From positions 1 through 24,715 of IMG/VR virus record IMGVR_UViG_3300032087_001411: 24,715 nucleotides of DNA; one strand, given 5' to 3'. The DNA comes from a virus. Of the stretch, positions 5,300-12,111 are shown piece by piece; within the stretch, counting starts at the first letter, position 1; the number at the start of each line of letters is the position of its first letter. The notes beneath the pieces are model-generated. The model did no database searches, had not been told where the DNA came from, and saw only the letters and a list, made by a program, of their open reading frames with translations. Made by a program: the position numbers and the translations under genes.

Positions 5300-6134
5300 T
5301 CTATTCGCTGGCATCGGTGGCTTTACCATCGGGCTTGAGCGGGCAGGATTTGAGACAGTGGCTTTCTGTGAGATAGAACCTTACGCTCAGAAAGTCTTAC
5401 GCAAGAATTGGCCTGGAGTGCCTATCTATGACGATGTACGAACAATCACAGCAGAGCGATTGGCTTCAGACGGAATTAGAGTCGATGTCATCACAGGCGG
5501 CTTCCCCTGCCAAGACATATCAGTCGCAGGAAACCAAGCCGGCATACAAGATGGGACACGCAGTGGACTCTGGTCAGAGTGCGCCCGTCTTCTTGGGGAG
5601 CTTCGACCCCGATACGCCATCTTTGAAAACGTCACAAACCTGCTTAATGGAGAACGGGGAGCTTGGTTTAAGCGAGTTCTCTGGGACATTTCCGAGATCG
5701 GGTATGATGCGGAGTGGCACTGTATACCAGCTTCCGCGCTTGGCGCCCACCATCACAGAGATCGGGTGTGGATTATTGCCTACCCCAGTAGCGTCCGACA
5801 TGGGCAGTGCGTCACAGAAGCGAATACAGGAAGCGGGACATCCAAAGGCGGCGTTGAGGGAGGCAGTGTTTTGGCCGACACCAAATGCAAGTCAAGGCGG
5901 CACAACAGGGAGCTGGAAACCGATAAGAGACAGCGGCCATACAGTGCAACTGAGTCTCGCCCAGTCTGTCAGAAACTTACGGATACAACAGGGCAAGCCT
6001 TTTGGAGGACTGAGCCCGACGTGGGTAGAGTGGCTAATGGGATTCCCTCTAGGTCACACAGACTTAAATGCTTAGGCAATGCAGTAGTGCCGCCAATACC
6101 TGAATTGATAGGGAGAGCTATACGTGAAGCCTAG
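5286..6134 (+). CDS. dcm: DNA (cytosine-5) methyltransferase
   Basis: A 282-residue C5-cytosine methyltransferase with the main motifs in order: motif I DLFAGIGGF (5-13) for S-adenosylmethionine binding, motif IV GGFPCQDIS (71-79) with catalytic Cys75, motif VI ENV (114-116), motif VIII HHHRDRVWII (155-164), and motif X GNAVVPPIPELIGRAI (264-279). The stretch between VIII and X, which should recognise the target, is only about 95 residues. This is a compact phage-type enzyme, likely used to escape host restriction. GTG 5286 is the only start that keeps motif I; the Shine-Dalgarno is weak (AAAGGT). Unusually, another long frame (5428-6075) lies wholly inside this gene and also looks protein-like. 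Confidence 0.93.
   Translation: MRVLDLFAGIGGFTIGLERAGFETVAFCEIEPYAQKVLRKNWPGVPIYDDVRTITAERLASDGIRVDVITGGFPCQDISVAGNQAGIQDGTRSGLWSECARLLGELRPRYAIFENVTNLLNGERGAWFKRVLWDISEIGYDAEWHCIPASALGAHHHRDRVWIIAYPSSVRHGQCVTEANTGSGTSKGGVEGGSVLADTKCKSRRHNRELETDKRQRPYSATESRPVCQKLTDTTGQAFWRTEPDVGRVANGIPSRSHRLKCLGNAVVPPIPELIGRAIREA
5428..6075 (+). CDS. Methylase-associated protein overprinted inside the dcm-like gene
   Basis: A 215-residue frame lies entirely within the methyltransferase gene, shifted by one base. It is more than a shadow: it contains motifs I know from phage proteins annotated as methylase-related, namely SPAKTYQSQE (26-35), PDTPSLKTSQTCL (61-73), SEFSGTFPRSGMMRSGTVYQLPRLAP (82-107), GLLPTPVASD (115-124), FWPTPNAS (148-155) and a C-terminal LSPTWVEWLMGFPLGHTDL (195-213). 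ATG 5428 has GGAG at 5415-5418. By chance a frame this long without a stop has a probability of about (61/64)^215, near 3 in 100,000, before the methylase constraint is considered. The function is unknown; it could assist or modulate the methyltransferase. The alternative is that this family is a recurrent artefact of conserved methylase DNA. Confidence 0.6.
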   Translation: MTMYEQSQQSDWLQTELESMSSQAASPAKTYQSQETKPAYKMGHAVDSGQSAPVFLGSFDPDTPSLKTSQTCLMENGELGLSEFSGTFPRSGMMRSGTVYQLPRLAPTITEIGCGLLPTPVASDMGSASQKRIQEAGHPKAALREAVFWPTPNASQGGTTGSWKPIRDSGHTVQLSLAQSVRNLRIQQGKPFGGLSPTWVEWLMGFPLGHTDLNA

Positions 6135-6294
6135 AATTAGTGATGAGACTCTCAAGAAGTTTATTGATCAAACCTATCACTGGAAGTCATTAACCTTCCA
6201 TCACCAGATGATCATGGCCGTCGAGTTACAAGAGCGGCGAGCCAATGACGAGAAGATGATCAAGTTCTGGCGGGAGTCGGTAAAGAATGGGTGA
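6124..6294 (+). CDS. Small hypothetical protein (56 residues)
   Basis: A short gene with a GTG start at 6124 and a strong Shine-Dalgarno, AGGGAGA (6110-6116). It overlaps the methyltransferase stop by 11 bases and the next gene by 8. The peptide (starting MKPRISDETLKKFIDQTY, ending FWRESVKNG) is charged and helical, with HHQMIMAVELQERRANDEK in the middle. No family is recognised. The tight packing and the good ribosome-binding site support expression. Confidence 0.6.
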   Translation: MKPRISDETLKKFIDQTYHWKSLTFHHQMIMAVELQERRANDEKMIKFWRESVKNG

Positions 6295-6526
6295 TGTCAT
6301 ACACGCTAGTTTCGGCAACTACGCTACTCACTCTGATCTGCTTGGCTCTATCTATCAACTGATAGACGATCACTGTGAGGAGTACGACGAGCCTCACTTT
6401 TTCGTTGCTGGCTTAGTGATGAGCAAGATGGCGGGCAGGATCTATAACGACCTACCTAGAGACCAGGCAGAAGAGATTATTGATTTCTTATTATTTCAGA
6501 TGGATCAAGATGAAGCTGACAATTAA
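6287..6526 (+). CDS. Small acidic hypothetical protein
   Basis: A 79-residue acidic protein (starting MGDVIHASFGNYATHSDLLG; HCEEYDEPHFFVAGLVMSKM near 33-52; ending FLLFQMDQDEADN). It is helical and soluble, with no membrane segment or cofactor motif. It overlaps the genes on both sides by 8 and 17 bases, consistent with a translationally coupled string of small genes before the terminase. Its acidity would suit a protein-binding or DNA-mimic inhibitor, but nothing specific shows that. Confidence 0.55.
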   Translation: MGDVIHASFGNYATHSDLLGSIYQLIDDHCEEYDEPHFFVAGLVMSKMAGRIYNDLPRDQAEEIIDFLLFQMDQDEADN

Positions 6527-6704
6527 ACAAGTTCAAGAGGCCGCAGAGATGGAAGAGCGTGGCGTGAGTCTATGGTCGCTCGGGCAGATCTACGGCGTAC
6601 ATCAATCAACAATGAGTAAGTATCTCCGCAACTATCACAAGTACGGAGCATCATACTGGGGACGCTATCCAACGGAGAAAACTGATGGCCGACCATCGTG
6701 GTAA
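6510..6704 (+). CDS. Small HTH protein
   Basis: A 64-residue basic protein. ATG 6510 is preferred to ATG 6480, which would overlap the previous gene by 47 bases and add a non-natural MISYYFRWIK head. KLTIKQVQEAAEMEERGVSLWSLGQIYGVHQSTMSKYLRNY (2-42) is a resolvase/transposase-like helix-turn-helix: the turn is at IYGV and the recognition helix is HQSTMSKYLRNY. A basic aromatic tail follows (YGASYWGRYP). It could be a small regulator. A role in DNA packaging start recognition is also conceivable given the terminase genes next to it. Confidence 0.55.
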   Translation: MKLTIKQVQEAAEMEERGVSLWSLGQIYGVHQSTMSKYLRNYHKYGASYWGRYPTEKTDGRPSW

Positions 6705-6852
6705 ACTAGACAAGGAAACGCGGGACAGACACTTCCCCGAGCTGAATGGCGGGAAAGGATCAAGACCACGTAAGTACACATCAACTAGTAGCCAAGCCTA
6801 CAAGGATGGCTGGGATAGGATATTCGGTGTCAAAGACAAGAGCGCAACTTAA
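6685..6852 (+). CDS. Small hypothetical protein (55 residues)
   Basis: ATG 6685 has GGAG at 6674-6677 and overlaps the end of the HTH gene by 20 bases. The peptide is hydrophilic (MADHRGKLDKETRDRHFPEL at the start) and ends GWDRIFGVKDKSAT. The combination NGGKGSRPR … AYKDGWDRIFG is a pattern I associate with short phage proteins of unknown function lying just before the terminase. It overlaps the next gene in another frame. Confidence 0.6.
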   Translation: MADHRGKLDKETRDRHFPELNGGKGSRPRKYTSTSSQAYKDGWDRIFGVKDKSAT

Positions 6853-7117
6853 CAGAGCCACTAGACAAGAGGCTTTGAGAGAGCAAATACAGGCTCAGGG
6901 GTATCATACTCATGTGCTTGAAGTTGTTAAAAAATTGCTAGATCCAGAGCTAGAGCTAGATGGCGCAGATATTGCAAGGCTGAAGGCTGGTGGTGACTTG
7001 TCCTATAAGATGATGAGCAAGTACATTCCCGATCTCAAATCGCAAGAGATTACTGGCCCAGACGGCGGTGACCTGGTGATAGCTGTACAGCGTAAGCGCT
7101 TCGATGGCGACGATTGA
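6827..7117 (+). CDS. Putative terminase small subunit
   Basis: A helical, charged protein of about 96 residues placed directly before the large terminase, which it overlaps by 14 bases. GTG 6827 is chosen for its Shine-Dalgarno AGGA (6817-6820); ATG 6806 and ATG 6746 are in-frame alternatives that extend further into the preceding gene. SKTRAQLNRATRQEALREQIQ is a basic helix suited to DNA contact. Then come VVKKLLDPELELDGADIARLKAGGDLSYKMMSKYIPDLK and a C-terminal EITGPDGGDLVIAVQRKRF. The ‘sADL.yKlm.KYlPDLK..e.tG.dGG’ ending is typical of small proteins paired with phage TerL. The identity comes mainly from position and this ending. Confidence 0.5.
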   Translation: MSKTRAQLNRATRQEALREQIQAQGYHTHVLEVVKKLLDPELELDGADIARLKAGGDLSYKMMSKYIPDLKSQEITGPDGGDLVIAVQRKRFDGDD

Positions 7118-8564
7118 GTATGTAACCAAGCCGCAGGGCAAGATCCTTGAAGAGTTTGCTGACTGTCGGGCACGTAACTCATTCATCATGGGGCCACTAG
7201 GCTCCGGCAAGACCGTCCAAGTCATCTTAAAGTTCCTAGAGTTGATGTGCGAGCAGGCACCAGTGACACGAGAGACGCATCCCAACTACGGCGTTCGGCT
7301 CAGTCGGATCATCGCGGCACGTAATACGTATAGCGAGCTGTTCTCTACAACCATCAAGGACTGGCTCGAAGTGCATGGCGATCTTGGTGAGTTCAAGCAG
7401 GGCAACAAGGAGCCGCCCACCCACAAAATCCAGTTCAAACTAGAGGATGGCACTACAGTACGCTCTGAGGTCATCTTTATCGCCTTTGATCGTCCTGATC
7501 ACGTTAAGAAGGCACGAGGCATACAGACTACTTGGGTGTGGCTGAACGAGGCCAAAGAGCACAGCAAGAGCGTTGTGGATATGCTTGACCTACGTTGTGG
7601 CCGATACCCGTCGATGAAAGAGGGAATCAAGCCAACGCACTACGGCATGATCGGCGATTCCAACGCACCTGATGAGGATCACTGGTATTACAAGCTAGCT
7701 GAAGAGGAAAGGCCCGACGGCTGGACGTTTCATCGGCAACCAGGCGGCGTGTATCGAGAGGGTGATGGCTGGTATCTGAACGAGAAGGCAGAGAACCTAC
7801 GCAACTTACCCGAGGACTATTACCGGCGCGGACTACAAGGGAAATCAGATGACTGGATTAAGGTTAATCTCGCGAATGAGTACGGCTTTGTATCAAGCGG
7901 CAAGCCAGTTCATCCTCTATACACTGATTCTATACATTGCTTTAGCGGTGATTATCACCCTAATAGTGACAGTCCCATTGTTCTTGGCTTTGACTTTGGT
8001 CGGACTCCCGCTTGTGCATTTATACAACGCGATTCGCTGGGTCGCTGGGTGTGCTTCGACGAGTTCTGTATGACTGATAGCGGCGCTGTGGACTTTGCGC
8101 CAAGCCTCAAGAGGTACATTGATGCTAACTACCCTAAGTTTAGGTTTCGCGGTTGGGGTGATCCTTCTGGCGACAACAAGAACCAAGCGAATGCTGACAC
8201 GCCGTTTAAGATTATGCGTGCCGCTGGAATACCTTGTACGCCTACACTGAGTAACGACCCTGCCCTACGACGTGCGGCGCTTGAGCTACCGATGAAAGAG
8301 CTATGCATGGACGGCAAACCTAGATTCCTAATCACTCCAAAGGCCAAGATGATCCGCAAGGGACTGCAAGGCGGGTTCTGTTATCGGCGTATCCAGGTGT
8401 CGGGCGAGAAGTATACGGACGAGCCAGACAAGAATGAGTACAGTCACCCAGTAGAAGCGCTTGAGTATGCATTGCAAGGTGAAGGGGAAGGCAAACAAGC
8501 ACTGACAAACGGCAACATCCAACGACCAATACGGAGAGCTGAGGTTAAGTTCAATGTCTTCTGA
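7104..8564 (+). CDS. terL: Terminase large subunit
   Basis: A 486-residue packaging motor ATPase and nuclease. Walker A is GPLGSGKT (30-37), and the Walker B region WVWLNEA (144-150) carries the catalytic Glu149. The C-terminal RNase H-like nuclease begins at VLGFDFGRTP (293-302, first acidic Asp297); GDPSGD (352-357) and DEFCM (319-323) provide further acidic positions, and HPVEALEYAL near 450 is the typical end of the nuclease domain. The length is normal. It follows the putative small subunit with a 14-base overlap and is followed by accessory genes and the portal, the usual order of a packaging module. The packaging strategy (pac, cos or terminal repeats) cannot be read from it here. Confidence 0.9.
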   Translation: MATIEYVTKPQGKILEEFADCRARNSFIMGPLGSGKTVQVILKFLELMCEQAPVTRETHPNYGVRLSRIIAARNTYSELFSTTIKDWLEVHGDLGEFKQGNKEPPTHKIQFKLEDGTTVRSEVIFIAFDRPDHVKKARGIQTTWVWLNEAKEHSKSVVDMLDLRCGRYPSMKEGIKPTHYGMIGDSNAPDEDHWYYKLAEEERPDGWTFHRQPGGVYREGDGWYLNEKAENLRNLPEDYYRRGLQGKSDDWIKVNLANEYGFVSSGKPVHPLYTDSIHCFSGDYHPNSDSPIVLGFDFGRTPACAFIQRDSLGRWVCFDEFCMTDSGAVDFAPSLKRYIDANYPKFRFRGWGDPSGDNKNQANADTPFKIMRAAGIPCTPTLSNDPALRRAALELPMKELCMDGKPRFLITPKAKMIRKGLQGGFCYRRIQVSGEKYTDEPDKNEYSHPVEALEYALQGEGEGKQALTNGNIQRPIRRAEVKFNVF

Positions 8565-8910
8565 GGTATACGTGGCGTTCACTGATGATGATAGGCATTG
8601 GTGGAGTCCATTCCTGCATCAGACGATCAGGCATTGCTTTGTCATCAAAGCGGAAAAAGGGCGCTGGCTAGTGCATTCAAAGACGACAAAGGGTGTTGAG
8701 ATGTACACGACGGATAGTGTGACCGACATAATCGAAAGTGGTATCATCGTCAAGGCTGTAACGAGTGAACCTCGGCGATCTTTGTTCATGCTGAACACTT
8801 GCGTCGGGCATACGAAACAAATGTTAGGGATAAGCAACCCGTTCATACTGACGCCGTACCAGTTATATCGGCATTTGAGGAAGCAAGATGAAAGCACCCA
8901 AAGCACCTAA
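8554..8910 (+). CDS. Conserved phage protein of unknown function
   Basis: A 118-residue protein that overlaps the terminase end by 11 bases. VYVAFTDDDRHWWSPFLHQTIRHCFVIKAEKGRWLVHSKT (about 5-44) includes an RHCFVI motif; LNTCVGHTKQMLGISNPFILTPYQLYRHLRKQ (about 80-111) follows. The Cys-containing ‘HC.v’ and ‘tCVg..K..LGI….lTP.qLyr.L’ blocks look conserved and recall small papain-like or NlpC-like phage proteins, but no catalytic triad can be assigned with confidence. Its place between TerL and the portal suggests a packaging or head-assembly accessory role. Confidence 0.6.
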   Translation: MSSEVYVAFTDDDRHWWSPFLHQTIRHCFVIKAEKGRWLVHSKTTKGVEMYTTDSVTDIIESGIIVKAVTSEPRRSLFMLNTCVGHTKQMLGISNPFILTPYQLYRHLRKQDESTQST

Positions 8911-9187
8911 GCCAACAGCACAACAATTAGCTGTTGAGCGTCGTCAAGCGGCGGCATTGGATGAAGAGATCAGAGAGCAAGAAGAGCGCTTTAAGGCTAT
9001 GGCTCGCGGCAAGTTAGGCACTAAGTCCTTATTGGGTGGCGTGCCTCGTACTCGTCAAGCATCAGCAACCGGAGGCCGAACCATGCTAGGCGGCTCTCCA
9101 GCAGTAGGCGCTCCGCCTGCCCCGCCTGCTTATGGCGGTGGCCCACGTCCAACACCTCGGCCACGCACTCGCGTACCTATGCGGTAA
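8888..9187 (+). CDS. Small proline/glycine-rich protein before the portal
   Basis: A 99-residue basic protein. Residues 1-45 are a charged coiled helix (MKAPKAPKPTAQQLAVERRQ, LDEEIREQEERFKAMARGKLGTKSLLGG). Residues 55-99 are low-complexity Pro/Gly/Arg (SPAVGAPPAPPAYGGGPRPT). It overlaps the previous gene by 23 bases and ends 6 bases before the portal start. The ‘ARGKlGt.SLLgG’ junction followed by a disordered tail is seen in small proteins next to podovirus portals; they may be minor virion or assembly components. The function is not established. Confidence 0.55.
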   Translation: MKAPKAPKPTAQQLAVERRQAAALDEEIREQEERFKAMARGKLGTKSLLGGVPRTRQASATGGRTMLGGSPAVGAPPAPPAYGGGPRPTPRPRTRVPMR

Positions 9188-9193
9188 TTAATT

Positions 9194-10768
9194 ATGAGCT
9201 TGCCATCGCATCTAGGCTCGATCCAGGACATCAAGGAACGAGAGCAAAAGGCATTCAACACGCAAGCAATGTGGCATGACCAGTTGCAGGACGTGTATGA
9301 ATATTTCCTACCTCAGCGCAACTTGTTTGATGTTGAAGACAAGGGTCAGAAGAAGATGGATAAGATCTTCGACTCGACTGCGCTCACAGCTATCCAACAA
9401 GGTGCGAGCAAGCTACAGGAAAACATTGCGCCAATCTGGTCTCGCTGGGCTACCTTCCAACCTACCGATGAGGTTGTTCGTTTGGTTGAGTCAGGCCAGT
9501 TCGATGTCTCTGAAGAGGACATCCGATCAAACCTTGATCAGCAGTGCGAGATCGTTTTCGACTACATCAATCGCTCTAACTTTCACACGCAGTTCTATGA
9601 GGCCGCGTTAGATCTATTGGTTGGCACAGCCACCATGAAGATCGAAGAAACAGACGACGAGACTAACCCTATTTGCTTCAACACGATTCCGCAGAAGGGC
9701 ATTGCGTTTGAAGAGGGGCCATACGGTACGGTTGAGACGCACTGGCGGCGCTTTGAGGTTAAGGCTCGATTGCTAGAGCGTATGTGGCAGGGCTTCAAGC
9801 CGTCACAGAAAGTCAGAACCATGATCGAGAACAAGCCAAACACTGAGGTAAAGGTCAGTGAGGGCGTGATTTATGATCCCAAGACAAAACGCTATTACGG
9901 CGTGTTGTGGGTAGATGGCGAGAGTCGCTACTCATGGACTGAGGACTTCGGTGAATCAAGCCCTTGGGTGACTGGTCGCTATACAAAGGTTGCAGGCGAG
10001 GTGCGAGGTCGTGGCCCTGCCATGCAAGCGTTGCCTGATGTGCGCTCATTGAACAAGGCGAAAGAGTTTGTCCTGCAAAAAGCGGCGATTGATCTCGCTG
10101 GGATGTACACGGCTACTGATGACGGCGTAACAAACCCTTATACTATGGTCATTGCACCTGGCGTCGTCATTCCTGTCGGGTCAAACAACACCAACAACCC
10201 ATCTATCCAACGTCTCGACACGGGGTCAAACCTTGCGCTGGCGCAATTTGAAATCGTTGAATTACAGACCGCCATCAAGTTGGCGCTGTTTAATGATTTG
10301 CGCGATCCTTCTGGCCCTGTTCGCTCCGCCACTGAAGTTGCTATTGAATCCAGAGAGCTTGCAAAGCGGATCGGGTCGGCGTTCGGGCGATTGCAGACAG
10401 AAGTTCTCATACCAATCCTCAAGCGTGTCGTCGCAATACTGACTCGCCGCGGTTTGATCGTTCCTATCGAGATTGGTGGGCGCGATGTCAAAGTTAAATT
10501 CACATCACCACTAGCCCAAGCTCAGGATGCTGAGGATCTGATGTCGGTTCAGCAAGCTGTGCAGTTTGTATTGAGTACATCTGGCCCCGAGCAGGTATTG
10601 ATGGCGTACAAGACCGAGGACTTCGGTACGTGGGCGGCTGAAAAGACAGGGATGCCATCAGAATTGGTGCGATCTGACATGGAGAAACAGCAGATCATTC
10701 AGGCTGGTGCGCAAGCGCAGATGATGGAACAACAACAACCAATGACGGAAGCGAATGAGCTGGGATGA
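9194..10768 (+). CDS. Portal (head-tail connector) protein
   Basis: A 524-residue podovirus-type portal forming the ring through which DNA is packaged and ejected. The N-terminus (SLPSHLGSIQDIKEREQKAF, MWHDQLQDVYEYFLPQRNLF) and FDSTALTAIQQGASKLQENIAPIWSRWATFQP (about 54-85) match the head-tail connector family. So do VLWVDGESRYSWTEDFGESSPWVTGRYTKVAGEVRGRGPAMQALPDVRSLNKAKE (about 235-290) and the later LRDPSGPVRSATEVAIE block (about 374-390). The C-terminus is Gln/Met-rich (QAGAQAQMMEQQQPM) and overlaps the next gene by 14 bases. No Shine-Dalgarno is obvious (only taattaattATG), so it may be coupled to the gene before. Confidence 0.85.
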   Translation: MSLPSHLGSIQDIKEREQKAFNTQAMWHDQLQDVYEYFLPQRNLFDVEDKGQKKMDKIFDSTALTAIQQGASKLQENIAPIWSRWATFQPTDEVVRLVESGQFDVSEEDIRSNLDQQCEIVFDYINRSNFHTQFYEAALDLLVGTATMKIEETDDETNPICFNTIPQKGIAFEEGPYGTVETHWRRFEVKARLLERMWQGFKPSQKVRTMIENKPNTEVKVSEGVIYDPKTKRYYGVLWVDGESRYSWTEDFGESSPWVTGRYTKVAGEVRGRGPAMQALPDVRSLNKAKEFVLQKAAIDLAGMYTATDDGVTNPYTMVIAPGVVIPVGSNNTNNPSIQRLDTGSNLALAQFEIVELQTAIKLALFNDLRDPSGPVRSATEVAIESRELAKRIGSAFGRLQTEVLIPILKRVVAILTRRGLIVPIEIGGRDVKVKFTSPLAQAQDAEDLMSVQQAVQFVLSTSGPEQVLMAYKTEDFGTWAAEKTGMPSELVRSDMEKQQIIQAGAQAQMMEQQQPMTEANELG

Positions 10769-11030
10769 CATTGAGGGGCAGAACCCCAAGGCACAAAAAC
10801 AACAAGCCAAAGCGAGAGAAAAGCAGACAGAGTTAACCAAAGCATACGCTCGCACATTCAACACAGAAGACGGGCAGAAGGTTCTAGAGGATCTGACCCG
10901 TCGTTTTCTTATTGAGAACGCTACCTCACTTAACAGCCAGAACGTCGCGTATGAAGCGGCGTATCACAATGGCGAGGCAGGCGTTATCCGCATGATCATT
11001 CATTACATCCAACAAACGGAACGACTATGA
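10755..11030 (+). CDS. Bbp19-like small phage protein
   Basis: A 91-residue protein between portal and scaffold. It has a charged N-terminus (PKAQKQQAKAREKQTELTKA), then FNTEDGQKVLEDLTRRFLIEN and NVAYEAAYHNGEAGVIRMIIHYIQQTE. The ‘F.t.dGq.VL.dL…f.…n..y.AayreGe..vir.I…i’ pattern matches the short Bbp19-type domain first named in Bordetella phage BPP-1 and common next to portals in short-tailed phages. Its exact virion role is unknown. Confidence 0.7.
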   Translation: MSWDDIEGQNPKAQKQQAKAREKQTELTKAYARTFNTEDGQKVLEDLTRRFLIENATSLNSQNVAYEAAYHNGEAGVIRMIIHYIQQTERL

Positions 11031-11344
11031 CTGAAGAAACCAAGAAGCGTGGGCGCAAACCAAAGCCCAAGTACGAGCTTGTGTGCGAAGAACAGGACTA
11101 TTTGAAAGAGATTGGCTGTGATCTGAAGTGGCTTGACGGGCTACACGAGGAATATGGCTTTGATCGCTTTGAGTATCTGCATAAGTTTCGGGCTTTCAGA
11201 TGCTACAAGGACTCGATACACGTCGATTGGGTAGACGTAAACGACTTAGCGTTGATGAATGGCAAGCGCAGGCTTGAGGTCATCATGCTGAAACACCAAC
11301 CCGTAAGCCCAAAGAGGGCTGTCATTAACTATCCTTGGAGATAA
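11027..11344 (+). CDS. Small hypothetical protein before the scaffold
   Basis: A 105-residue protein with an ATGA overlap to the preceding gene. The lysine-rich head (EETKKRGRKPKPKYE) looks like an AT-hook (RGRKPKP), and the remainder is mixed alpha/beta with many aromatic residues (CDLKWLDGLHEEYGFDRFEYLHKFRAF). It has no recognised family. The AT-hook-like segment could bind DNA, which would be unusual within a head-assembly block; it may also just be a charged, disordered N-terminus. Confidence 0.5.
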   Translation: MTEETKKRGRKPKPKYELVCEEQDYLKEIGCDLKWLDGLHEEYGFDRFEYLHKFRAFRCYKDSIHVDWVDVNDLALMNGKRRLEVIMLKHQPVSPKRAVINYPWR

Positions 11345-11347
11345 ATC

Positions 11348-12082
11348 ATGGACGAGCAGGCCGTAGAAAGTAACGATACCCTGAATTCACTAGTAGACGC
11401 CGCAGAACCCACGTTAGGTGAAGGCGAATACTTCCTGAGTGACGGGATTAAAGGTGTCGGCGATATGCCTGAGTGGTACAAGGCCGACAAATACAAGTCA
11501 GTATCCGAGCAAGCCAAGGCATATACCGAATTGGAAAAGAAGTTTGGTGGCTTCACTGGTGCGCCAAAGGATGGATACAAAACTGTTGAGGGTGTCGAGG
11601 CAGAAGACGCCTTGTGGCAGGAGCTTGTGTCGTTTGGTGAGCGGACAAATATGTCTCAGTCTGCATTGAATGACGCATGGGGCATTCTGTCAGCGCAGGA
11701 GCAAGCTGTTGAAGAGGTCTCAATGGAGGTCGAGTTGCAGAAGCTCGGCGATAACGCTGTTGAGCGCGTCAAGGTTGTTGAGCAGTACATGAAGAACAAT
11801 CTGGATGGCGATACCTATGAGCGATTGCGCTATGCCGTAAACAGTGCTGAGGCTGTTGAGCTGGTTGAGTCGCTGATCAAGTCAACTGCGCCTGCAAAAT
11901 TACCGATTGATGGTTATATCGAACCAGGCGGCGTGACATGGGAAGACATCGAGGCTGAGATGTTCAAGAAGAACGAGAACGGCCAGCTATTACGCTCTGT
12001 TGACCAGAATCACGAGGCTAAGATCCAGCGCATGATGAAGGAGTTTGGCGGCGACAGGCCATATAGCCGCACTGTTGGCTAA
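11348..12082 (+). CDS. Capsid scaffolding protein (putative)
   Basis: A 244-residue acidic, helical protein directly before the major capsid gene, the usual place of a scaffold. It has an acidic disordered N-terminus, then DMPEWYKADKYKSVSEQAKAYTELEKKFGGFTGAPKDGY (about 38-77), a pattern seen in many podovirus scaffolds (‘yKSv.eqAkay.elekk.G.f..aP.dgY’). Long helices rich in Glu and Val follow, with a basic C-terminus (EAKIQRMMKEFGGDRP) that would contact the capsid protein. GGAGA precedes ATG 11348. The call rests on position, composition and the conserved block. Confidence 0.75.
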   Translation: MDEQAVESNDTLNSLVDAAEPTLGEGEYFLSDGIKGVGDMPEWYKADKYKSVSEQAKAYTELEKKFGGFTGAPKDGYKTVEGVEAEDALWQELVSFGERTNMSQSALNDAWGILSAQEQAVEEVSMEVELQKLGDNAVERVKVVEQYMKNNLDGDTYERLRYAVNSAEAVELVESLIKSTAPAKLPIDGYIEPGGVTWEDIEAEMFKKNENGQLLRSVDQNHEAKIQRMMKEFGGDRPYSRTVG

Positions 12083-12105
12083 CAAACTTCTAATTGTGGT
12101 ATCAT
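12075..12105 (+). promoter_or_regulatory. Candidate promoter for the capsid gene
   Basis: TTGGCT (12075-12080), a 19-bp spacer and TATCAT (12100-12105) preceded by TG plus one base (12097-12099), which makes an extended -10. It lies at the start of the 147-base gap before the capsid gene. The -35 is poor and overlaps the scaffold's last codons. Transcription from here would give a leader of roughly 118 nt. Confidence 0.35.
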
Positions 12106-12111
12106 CGTGAG

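Noticed and set aside
7533-7553. Asn in place of the usual Asp in the terminase Walker B motif (WLNEA) as a sign of inactivity
   Set aside because: The catalytic Glu is present, and a polar residue before Glu is common in phage terminases of this type, so activity is still expected.
8748-8760. GTGGTATCATCGT shared with 12096-12108, as a possible repeated phage promoter
   Set aside because: A 13-base match is expected by chance a few times in a window this size, and the first copy lies within a coding region.
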